64,000 nucleotides of DNA from Neoechinorhynchus agilis (Eukaryota; Acanthocephala). Within the stretch, counting starts at the first letter, position 1, and each line of letters starts with the position of its first letter. The position numbers were made by a program, and so were the translations under genes. Positions 19,291-30,263 of this stretch are shown piece after piece. The stretch covers positions 6,696,001-6,760,000 of the forward strand of contig CM121341.1 of the NCBI GenBank assembly GCA_051530055.1, written 5' to 3'. The notes under the pieces were generated by a model. The model did no database searches and was not told the origin of the DNA. It saw nothing but the letters and a program-made list of their open reading frames with translations.

Positions 19291-22200
19291 TTATATCCCA
19301 ACATAGTTAAAGAGATTATATTTTAACATTCTAAACACTTTACCAAAGGCTATTTGGAAAGCCTTTGAAACTTGTCTAAGAAAATAAATCTGTTCCTTTT
19401 CCGCGAGCTTGGTTTTGATTTGGTATGTTTTTATTGATCCTGATTCTACTTTTACGTGGAAATTACCTATCGTTACACATTTAAAGCAAAAATAAAAAAA
19501 TTCCAATATACCCAAATCAATATTTTTGACACCATTTCCCGCTAAGAAGGTTTCGTTTACTTGAATTATTTGTTCGATTGACGAAGGAAATAAATCCTTT
19601 TTTTTGCAATGTTTGAATAAATCATCTAAAAACAATAAACTTACTTGCAAATTAAAATTAATTGCATTTTTGTCGTGCTTGACAGGATCAATATGCTCCA
19701 ATCGCAAGAGATAAACATTGGTGTCCCGATTCCTTAAGATTACTTCAAAGGACAGAAGATGGAGATTATACGGTAACGGTTGAATTTTTGGCAAAGGTAT
19801 AATCTCAAGTTTTTCTTTTTCTAAAAACACGATTGGGGTTGCTGCTTCGATGATCGCAAGTCTTCTTTGATTTGTTTCAGTGTTCTCAACAGGTCCAACA
19901 ATAATCAAGTGTCGAACTAAAGAAGCTAAACGAAATTGTCAACAACGCATGCCGCTCACATAATACAGCTGATTCCTTTTCGATGCCATCTTTCGAACCA
20001 ATCACAGTCTCATTAAGCACTTCGTCAACCCCAAGTCCGTCATCTTTTACAGTGCGTCGATTTATCATGAGTTCGATTGTATTTCCTGGTTCATATGGTC
20101 GTTTGAACGAGTATCCACCTTGGGTCCGGTCGGTAACGACTCCGAAATGCGTTCTAGTATCGTTAATGCTGATTCGGTTGCACACTGGATAATAGTTCCC
20201 AGATATCGGTTCTGATTGATTAAAGGGATATGATCTAGAGTTTAACAAACGTTTTTGCATGTATCGGCAGTTGGAATCAGTGTATTGTCGTTGTATCTTT
20301 ATACAAAAATAACTGACTGTAAATTAAACTTGCATTGTTGGGAAACCCGAGGCCGAGAAAGTGCACATTTTAAAGAAATTGCAGGAAATGAAGAAGCTCA
20401 ATCTCTCCGAAGATACGGCGCTTCTAAAACTCCTCTCCAGAATTTATATCCGTTGCGTATCTTATAAAAGCATCTCTTGAAATGTTCGGGTTTAATCCCA
20501 TATTACCGAGCACTCCAATAATCTCAACGAAATCCGAATTGCCGTAAATATTGAATGTAAGATTCGTAGAGAATGACCGACTAAATTGTAATTGTATGCT
20601 TTGTATCAATTTATTGGATGAACAAATCAATTGTTTTGGTCGTCCAAGTACTCGTTCTTCGCCTGAGCAGAATAGATACATTCCATCACAGTGACCACCT
20701 TAATGTTTAATTCAAACATTAAGTTTACAATTTTTATACCTTACCTTCGTAAGCTCCTACTTCAATTGATCCTTTGGTGCGCCGCAACGATTTTTTATCA
20801 ATTAACTCAAATTCAAATTGGTCGATTTTTAATAAAATATTCTTTAGATCGCTATTTAAAATATCAAGATTTTAGTGAAATATGACTAACCTCATTTTCA
20901 ATAGTACATTCAAACTCATGGGTACAAAAATCATTGAAAGGTTCACTGCCGTCCACTTTACAAAGAAGATGTTTGAGGGAAAAAATGAGCAATTTGAAAC
21001 TCACGTTCCATAGAAATATCGAAGGTAGAAAACGATAAAGGATCCAATTCCATTTCAAATATCAGCTCATGATTCGAATTAGATTTCCTTTCCTCGATAT
21101 ATTTCACGTCATTTCGAGCAATCAACTTTTTTTCACTTTTTCAATATCTAACTAAATTTCCGAGACTATTACCTCGTTCTCAACTCTTTGACCGCTTTCT
21201 TGATTCCTTACTGAGTATCGCAATCCGCTCACTGGGAGTCTTATAAGTTTTGTCACTTTCCATCCAGTAGGATTGAAGACAGCGACAGAAAACTAAATCA
21301 TTTAAAAATGTGCGTATTGCTAGAACTTTACCTTTCGTAATTGCTCGCTTAACCAGCACTCGCTCACGTTCAATGTCGTTGAACAAGTTGTTAGTTTTAC
21401 AGATGTTAAATTTTTATTCAAAGAGACGAAATTAACCTGAAATTAGCAAACGACTTTTTGGATCTATTACTTAAATGCGAATTTCACCTCTGCTTCTTCC
21501 AAAGACTTGCATATGCGGCCAAGATAATCATTGGCTACCTTTTGTTTACAGGTTCCACTGAAAAAAAGATGAATATCTCTAACTTAATTTACGTCTTTAA
21601 AGTAGCCAATCCCCTTTGACACGATTAAAAATATTATAAGTAAAAGATTTTGTTAACAGTTTTCTTGCATAAGCGGCTAAGATAATTTTTTCTGGCTTTT
21701 GTTTACAGGTTCCACTGAAAAAAGATGAATATCTCTAACTTAATTTACGTCTTTAAAGGAGCCAATCCCCTTTAACAAAAAGTATAGACTGCAAGTTTTG
21801 AAATACGATTAAAAATATTATAAGTAAAAGGTTTTGTTAACAGTTTTCTTGCATAAGTGGCTAAGATAATTATTTTCTGGCTTTTGTTTACACGTTCCAC
21901 TGAAAAAAAGATGAATATCTCTAACTTAATTTACGTCTTTAAAGTAGCCAATCCCCTTTGACACGATTAAAAATATTATAAGTAAAAGATTTTGTTAACA
22001 GTTTTCTTGCATAAGCGGCTAAGATAATTTTTTCTGGCTTTTGTTTACAGGTTCCACTGAAAAAAGATGAATATCTCTAACTTAATTTACGTCTTTAAAG
22101 GAGCCAATCCCCTTTAACAAAAAGTATAGACTGCAAGTTTTGAAATACGATTAAAAATATTATAAGTAAAAGGTTTTGTTAACAGTTTTCTTGCATAAGT

Positions 22201-25200
22201 GGCTAAGATAATTATTTTCTGGCTTTTGTTTACACGTTCCACTGAAAAAAAGATGAATATCTCTAACTTAATTTACGTCTTTAAAGTAGCCAATCCCCTT
22301 TGACACGATTAAAAATATTATAAGTAAAAGATTTTAACAGTTTTCTTGCATAAGCGGCTAAGATAATTTTTTCTGGCTTTTGTTTACAGGTTCCACTGAA
22401 AAAAGATGAATATCTCTAACTTAATTTACGTCTTTAAAGGAGCCAATCCCCTTTAACAAAAAGTATAGACTGCAAGTTTTGAAATACGATTAAAAATATT
22501 ATAAGTAAAAGGTTTTGTTAACAGTTTTCTTGCATAAGTGGCTAAGATAATTATTTTCTGGCTTTTGTTTACACGTTCCACTGAAAAAAGATGAATATCT
22601 CTAACTTAATTTACGTCTTTAAAGTAGCCAATCCCCTTTGACACGATTAAAAATATTATAAGTAAAAGATTTTGTTAACAGTTTTCTTGCATAAGTGGCT
22701 AAGATAATTTTTTCTGGCTTTTGTTTACAGGTTCCACTGAAAAAAGATGAATATCTCTAACTTAATTTACGTCTTTAAAGGAGCCAATCCCCTTTAACAA
22801 AAAGTATAGACTGCAAGTTTTGAAATACGATTAAAAATATTATAAGTAAAAGGTTTTGTTAACAGTTTTCTTGCATAAGTGGCTAAGATAATTATTTTCT
22901 GGCTTTTGTTTACACGTTCCACTGAAAAAAAGATGAATATCTCTAACTTAATTTACGTCTTTAAAGTAGCCAATCCCCTTTGACACGATTAAAAATATTA
23001 TAAGTAAAAGATTTTGTTAACAGTTTTCTTGCATAAGTGGCTAAGATAATTTTTTCTGGCTTTTGTTTACAGGTTCCACTGAAAAAAGATGAATATCTCT
23101 AACTTAATTTACGTCTTTAAAGGAGCCAATCCCCTTTGACACGATTAAAAATATTATAAGTAAAAGGTTTTGTTAACAGTTTTCTTGCATAAGTGGCTAA
23201 GATAATTATTTTCTGGCTTTTGTTTACACGTTCCACTGAAAAAAGATGAATATCTCTAACTTAATTTACGTCTTTAAAGTAGCCAATCCCCTTTGACACG
23301 ATTAAAAATATTATAAGTAAAAGATTTTGTTAACAGTTTTCTTGCATAAGTGGCTAAGATAATTTTTTCTGGCTTTTGTTTACAGGTTCCACTGAAAAAA
23401 GATGAATATCTCTAACTTAATTTACGTCTTTAAAGGAGCCAATCCCCTTTAACAAAAAGTATAGACTGCAAGTTTTGAAATACGATTAAAAATATTATAA
23501 GTAAAAGGTTTTGTTAACAGTTTTCTTGCATAAGTGGCTAAGATAATTTTTTCTGGCTTTTGTTTACACGTTCCACTGAAAAAAGATGAATATCTCTAAC
23601 TTAATTTACGTCTTTAAAGTAGCCAATCCCCTTTGACACGATTAAAAAAAGAATAAGTAAAAGGTTCTGTTAACGGTTTTCTTGCATAAGTGGCTAAGAT
23701 AATTTTTTCTGGCTTTTGTTTACAGGTTCCACTGAAAAAAGATGAATATCTCTAACTTAATTTACGTCTTTAAAGGAGCCAATCCCCTTTAACAAAAAGT
23801 ATAGACTGCAAGTTTTGAAATACGATTAAAAATATTATAAGTAAAAGGTTTTGTTAACAGTTTTCTTGCATAAGTGGCTAAGATAATTATTTTCTGGCTT
23901 TTGTTTACACGTTCCACTGAAAAAAGATGATATCTCTAACTTAATTTACGTCTTTAAAGTAGCCAATCCCCTTTGACACGATTAAAAATATTATAAGTAA
24001 AAGATTTTGTTAACAGTTTTCTTGCATAAGCGGCTAAGATAATTTTTTCGGCTTTTGTTTACAGGTTCCACTGAAAAAAGATGAATATCTCTAACTTAAT
24101 TTACGTCTTTAAAGGAGCCAATCCCTTTAACAAAAAGTATAGACTGCAAGTTTTGAAATACGATTAAAAATATTATAAGTAAAAGGTTTTGTTAACAGTT
24201 TTCTTGCATAAGTGGCTAAGATAATTATTTTCTGGCTTTTGTTTACACGTTCCACTGAAAAAAAGATGAATATCTCTAACTTAATTTACGTCTTTAAAGT
24301 AGCCAATTCCCTTTGACACGATTAAAAAAAGAATAAGTAAAAGGTTCTGTTAACGGTTTTCTTGCATAAGTGGCTAAGATAATTTTTTCTGGCTTTTGTT
24401 TACAGGTTCCACTGAAAAAAGATGAATATCTCTAACTTAATTTACGTCTTTAAAGGAGCCAATCCCCTTTACACGATTAAAAATATTATAAGTAAAAGGT
24501 TTTGTTAACAGTTTTCTTGCATAAGTGGCTAAGATAATTTTTTCTGGCTTTTGTTTACAGGTTCCACTGAAAAAAGATGAATATCTCTAACTTAATTTAC
24601 GTCTTTAAAGTAGCCAATCCCCTTTGACACGATTAAAAAAATTATAAGTAAAAGGTTTTGTTAACGGTTTTCTTGCATAAGTGGCTAAGATAATTTTTTC
24701 TGGCTTTTGTTTACAGGTTCCACTGAAAAAAGATGAATATCTCTAACTTAATTTACGTCTTTAAAGGAGCCAATCCCCTTTAACAAAAAGTATAGACTGC
24801 AAGTTTTGAAATACGATTAAAAATATTATAAGTAAAAGATTTTGTTAGCAGTTTTCTTGCATAAGCGGCTAAGATAATTATTTTCTGGCTTTTGTTTACA
24901 CGTTCCACTGAAAAACGTTAAATATCTCAAAAAAATTTTAGGTCTTAATAGCAGCAAATCCCCTCTGACAAAAAATATAGACTGCAAGTTTTGAAATACG
25001 AGTACAAAATATTTGAAATAAAAAAATATAATAATTAAAAATTTAAGATAATCATTTTCTGCCTTTTGTTTACAAGTTCCACTGTCGAAAAGATGAATAA
25101 CTCTAACTTAATTTATATCTTAAAAGCAGCCAATACCTTTTCATCAAAAATATAGATTGCAAGCTTTGAAATACGATTACAAGCATTTGGAGTTAAAAAT

Positions 25201-27327
25201 ATTCAAATTAAACGTTTTGTCCGCAGCTTTCTTGTAAGTAAAAAGAGTGAAAACTTACGGAATGGCATCATGATGTTGAACAACCGCATGACTTTCCTCT
25301 GTCAAATGTATAATTAAAGATTTGAAACGTTTTCTATTCACGTACCTAGGCTGAAATAATCCCAATCCTTGTTATCATTTAAAGTAAATCTTGATTTGAT
25401 CATTTTATAAGCCTTCGATTTGGTTTCGGTAACATAAATGTTTCCCTTCATTACACTAACCCTTAAATAATCATATGCAGTCCGAATAAGTTTTTTGAGA
25501 CCTGGTCGACTCGTGTAGTATCCCGTCCAGTACAATCCTTGTGAATGAGAATGCGGAACGAAATCGTTCCATCTTCTAACTACACTAATATTTAAATCCT
25601 TTAAGGATCGATAGACACTTTCCATAAAGCATGCTGGAGTCGAATAGAAGGCTTTAATGCTTGAATTGACCTATTGGTTCAATTGTGCAGACGAAACTAA
25701 GTAAAAGGCGACCAACGAACCTGCTTGTTATTGAAAGCCTTGATAAGTTTATCCAGACTCTTGAACGAGTGCCAAGCATTTTGATAATGAAAATCCGAGC
25801 CCATCGGGATCATAACGTGTCGAGAACTCGTTTCTTCGCTCTAGAGACAATAATTTCGAATATGTACTGAAGAGCGTCGAGGTCGACAAAGTCGTCTATA
25901 GGTAGAGCTGATTCAATCGATCTATCAGTATATTAAAAGATGGCAACGAAATATTTAAGGCGCTCTTTCAGTCCTATAGAAATAAACTCTGAGTGAGTTG
26001 TGCTAAACTTACAATAGACATAGCTTCAACGGTTAGCGAATCAAGTTTGTCATCAATATTAGAAAATGAACTTTTGTCATCCTAAATGGAATATTAGCAT
26101 CTACACAAAATATCTTGTGTTTCTTACAATAACAGGATCTTCATTGCAGAACTCATCAAAACATAAATTTTTGGGAGGGTTGTAGTGTCGTGGTATGTGA
26201 ATAGTGTTGATTTTCCTCTCACGATCCGGCATCCACAAAAACTCGTGACTTCGAGTGTTGGCCATATTTTGAGCAGCGTAATGATCGATCCTATTAATGA
26301 ACATTCCTTTAAAACCCATATCATAAAATATTCTCGCGTGTTCAATGGAGTGTCCGAACGGATCGATTTGCCATGTCACGTTTGGCACATAGTTGAAATT
26401 AAGGTTCAGAAAACGCAATCCGAGTGCCATTTGTTCAATCACGCTCCCATAATGCGCACATGCTTCATCGTTGGAAACCCAGCCGCCTCCGACGATTTGC
26501 AACTGACCTTATTGAATGAAGAGAGTCTTGATTCAAAGAGTTCACAGTTACAAAAAAAATATTTGACTCTTAATCTATATACAAAGATGGCATCTCGAAA
26601 AATACACAATTTTAACTCATTAACTACACAGGCAGCAGTTTTCAGCCATTAATTTTTTGCGGGGAAAACAACTGCTGAAAATGAACGAACAACATAGTCG
26701 ATTAAGCGACAAATAAGCTGCAAGATAATTTTAAAACTAGCCTTAATTGTTTAAGGAAGCAAATTATGGTCTATAATGTCGCATAATACTTATTCTATTT
26801 GAATTTCCCGAGATTGCACGATTTAAAACCTACATAAGACACTGTGAAGTGTGTGTGTTAAACATTAAAGCATTACACTCGATCATGGTCAGTACAAACC
26901 ATTAGTTAGAAGCGATTTGACAGTGTGCTTCGTTGAATTCGATTGCCGCATCCACCATCTCCAAAAATAGGCCATTTCACAAAATACGAATGTCTTATCG
27001 TGGTCCAATGTAAGCTCCTTCACAACAGAATCGAAAATGAACTGCACACCAGCATGTTGTATTTGATCGTTTACTTAAACGATATAGCAGTATAGAAAAA
27101 TAATAAGATCTTCAAACATACGACCATAGTAATATTCTTCAACAGTTTTAAGCCATCCAACATCCATATGGGAATGTGGAATAATATGGATGTTAAGTAG
27201 AGCATCAGAATTATGGATACATGTCTGAAAATTGGATGAAATGAGAATCACTGGAAACAAAAAGAAATCATACCTTCAGGGTAAAGATTAAAGAGGTCGT
27301 CAAAAGTAGTATCAAATAAGGTTTCAT
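19291..27327 (-). CDS. MAN2B1: Lysosomal alpha-mannosidase (GH38), 18 exons
   Basis: Exons on the minus strand: 27274-27327, 27122-27224, 26900-27073, 26128-26507, 26013-26081, 25721-25840, 25346-25670, 25259-25298, 21488-21557, 21332-21436, 21173-21292, 21005-21125, 20891-20955, 20745-20841, 20431-20698, 19960-20312, 19512-19916 and 19291-19466. All phases agree and give 1014 residues (human 1011). A signal peptide (residues 1-18) is followed by the zinc motif HSHMDVGWLKTV (His37, Asp39), NGQLQIVGGGW, the nucleophile in WQIDPFGHS (Asp159), MGSDFHYQN, YWTGYYTSRP, VQHHDAIPGT, NYYPV, TDRTQGGYS and LPYNLHLLSFEV. It trims mannose from N-glycans in lysosomes. The ATG follows TTTGTTTCAG directly. 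Exon 8 is only 40 bp; the next intron (21558-25258) is filled by satellite. Least certain are the acceptors of exons 14 and 16. Confidence 0.93.
21558..25215 (-). repeat. Intronic satellite seeded by alpha-mannosidase exon 9 (21 copies)
   Basis: Anchor GTTCCACTGA recurs at ~21709, 21893, 22051, 22235, 22390, 22575, 22731, 22915, 23072, 23230, 23386, 23570, 23726, 23911, 24065, 24249, 24406, 24561, 24717, 24902 and, diverged, 25075. Spacings alternate mostly 156 and 184 bp: two unit types forming a ~341-bp dimer. On the minus strand each unit reads TTTTTTCAG then TGGAACCTGTAAACAAAAG, which is exactly the 3' splice site and first 19 bases of the real exon 9 (21488-21557), then a weaker match ending TTATGCAAG. 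The long unit has an extra ~28 bp. Copies furthest from exon 9 (24.9-25.2 kb) are most diverged. Confidence 0.93.
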
Positions 27328-30263
27328 CTGAAACAAAATTTGGAATTACATTACCGGGGATATATGATCAAAAGTGTTGCTTAGAAGTCTTCACCTAATA
27401 ATTTTTTTATTAAAAACCTTCCAACGAAGTTCGAAACGTCCTTAATAAAAATATTATTTACCAAGTAAAGACTTCTAAATAACACTTCTAACGAACATTT
27501 AGACAAAAATCTATAAACGACTTTCATTTTCGGGTAACAAGAGAAAAAAAACTTGAATTGACCAATTATTTCTCATCGAGTCTTGCATAGTCGTTGCAAA
27601 TCTGTCAGCAATCAAGACGCCTTTCAAAAAAATTCTGTTAAATTTCCGCCACAAAAAAAATTAACAATTCAATCTTAAAACACTTTTAATTTTGTGCGAC
27701 TCTCCGAATGGAATTATGCCGCAAACTGACTCTCAATTATATATTCCATAACCTCTTTAAAAAGGCTTTCTATAAGCATATAATCTTATTAAGTTGTTCG
27801 CTGTATTCTCGTCTATATGTCATCTATATTGATTTTTTTCTTTTAATATCATTTACAAGTTATTGAGCAACTTTATGCTCAATCGATGAACACTTGATAG
27901 AATCCAAAAATGAGAGAATTGCGAAAATCTCTTACATGGCGATGACAATAAAAAAATCCTCGATAAAAATATAAACGTTCAGTAGCCAACATTTTTAGAA
28001 GAACTGTGATTTTATTTGACCCAAGAAATTAGTTGGTGTTTTTCATAGAATAATAAATCGTATCATGAGTGTGAAATGCTCCAAGACGAGAGATGGACAC
28101 TACGAGTATAAGGACTTTCACAAATAAGAAAATGAAGAAACAGATCTAAATAAAGAGGGAGCGGTGGATGCATTGAATTATCGAAAACAAAGATACGAAA
28201 AAGGATGAAGTATCGTCTACGAGCACCACAATTTGTGAACAATATATGAAAGTTCTGTAATTTGTAAACCTTTCTCGTATAAAACGTCTTTATTTGGATT
28301 TTATAGAATCTACTTTCGATACCCTAAGAGAAAAAAATCGCACTGGAGTTCGATGAGAAGCAACATAGATCCTGCGAAGGTGTTTAGTATAAAAATTCGT
28401 TCAGAGATTCAGATAATCCTGCCAATGAATACGTAATTCATTGAGCAACACTCCGTAGCTTCACTCACGTATTGTGGGGTTCAGTTTTTGTCTTTCACGC
28501 AAAGAGCTCTGCCAAGTACGTGGAAGTACTTAGAAGTGAAACGCAAATCTGTGAAAGCAATGATAGATCCTTGACACGATGTATCATCCATTTTTGTATT
28601 CCCTTTATTTTGAATTTTGCCTTCTTAAATCTTTAGGACCTCTACGTCTCGTTGAATCATTCAACTCATCGGTTCAGTCTTCAATATTCCAGTCTTTCCC
28701 CACTTTCCATCCCTTCTCCTTTCTTAGAACTTTCAGCATCCCCTCATTCACTTTCCCTTCCATCTCTCTTGCCTCAGTTTCTCCGTTCTCATCCTTTCGC
28801 AAAATCCTTCCTTGTAAACCTTCTCCTTTTTCACTATTCCAGTCTTTCCACCCCTTCTCCGCCCTCAGAACTTTTAGCATCCCCTCGTCCAGTTTCCTTT
28901 AGTTCACTTTTGTCCCAGCTTCTTCATTCTCATCCTTTCCCCCCCCACCAACCTTACCCATTTCCTTCTCCCTTTTTTTGGCATTGGCAACTCGAATTTC
29001 CATCCTCTTTCACTAAATCATCTATATTTCCAATATAAAACGTGAAATACGAATTGACTCGTCGAGTGTCATTTGAGATTACGCACCGATTGTATTTCCA
29101 GTCCTGATTATCGAAAAATCTCATTCCGGGTTCGTTATTTTAAGCGCTCTTAAAAAAAAGCGCACCACATAGCAAAACCATTAAAGTGTCAACAAAAAGG
29201 AAGAGTTTGATCACATATTTCAAGAAAAAACCGCTTTGTACGCTTAAGAGTTTCGTCTTTTTAAAGAGGTCTTTGGTGATAAGATCTCGTTTCAACAAAA
29301 TTAAACCCGATATGGACAATCGACCTCGCCAAGTGTAAACACATTTATGTGATGGCGGTTTGTGGTGCCGGCCACCGACGAATGCTACACCACTTTGCTA
29401 CTTTTAGCCTATGACTGCTGTCAACAGTGTCTACAACACACACCATTAAATCCAATCCAAACGTCAGTCTTTCTCCCTCTCGCAGAGAATAGCCATTCTT
29501 ATTAGTCTCTAAGACCAACAAGTCTAAGCAAATGCTCTGTCGGACACTTCTAATTGTATTGACTTTTTGTATTTGTCTGAAAGATTGCCATGTAAAAATT
29601 AGAAAAGGTTGAACCGATCTCTTGCAACTTCTTTTGTGGTTACTTTAACTTTTAGTGTTCGACGAGTTCGGAGTGGACGGTGGAGATTATCGGATTATTG
29701 TTATTGACAATAATTCTTCAAGTATTCTAGTCGGCGGAAAGTAAGGCGGATTTCAATTGAAAATTTTTCTTATTTTGTCGCACATATAAAAAAGAGAACG
29801 AATATATCGACTATCTATCGATAGAATATCTAACACAAAATCGCCGGTAAATACGAGTGCGCACTTTTTCTTCTTCAATCTTTTTGTTTAGGTTTTTGCT
29901 ACAAAATTGGTAAAATCCAGATCGGAGATCGTCGAAAACTGTCTTGTTTTCTCAAATCGAAACGTAAGACTATTCGATGCATTTGGGGTTTATGCCAAAA
30001 TGGAATCAAAACCGAATTAAACTTTTGGTCCAATTTAATCTCGATTTTATTCTGATAATTTACTGAGTGCTCGTGAGAAAAAATTGATCAAAAAAATTCA
30101 TTTAGAACAATTTTGAGTGTTTTTTAAATAATTTTTTAATCGACGGATGCAGCACTATTAAAGCGTGTCGTCGATAATAAATATCAATTCTGGACAAAAA
30201 ATTAATCGCTATGTTACACTGAGGTGTCCAGAAAGTTTCCTAAAGTGACAAAAAAATCACGCT
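27328..30263. other. 2.9-kb intergenic stretch between alpha-mannosidase and semaphorin
   Basis: Divergent promoter space. AT-rich, no ORF with a recognisable motif on either strand. The only distinctive part is the pyrimidine-rich block listed next. Confidence 0.5.
28640..29030. repeat. Pyrimidine-rich (CT) low-complexity block with two ~115-bp copies
   Basis: Plus strand almost all C/T for ~390 bp. The stretch around ATTCCAGTCTTTCC and TTTCAGCATCCCCTC (from ~28685) recurs from ~28838. The long ORFs in it (107 and 128 codons, Ser/Pro/Phe only) are compositional artefacts. Confidence 0.8.

Noticed and set aside
21180-25215. CRISPR-like array
   Set aside because: Regular repeats, but without unique spacers, and the units are exon-derived within a eukaryotic intron.
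28579-29038. Two long Ser/Pro/Phe-rich ORFs
   Set aside because: Produced by CT-only DNA; no domain and overlapping frames all open.
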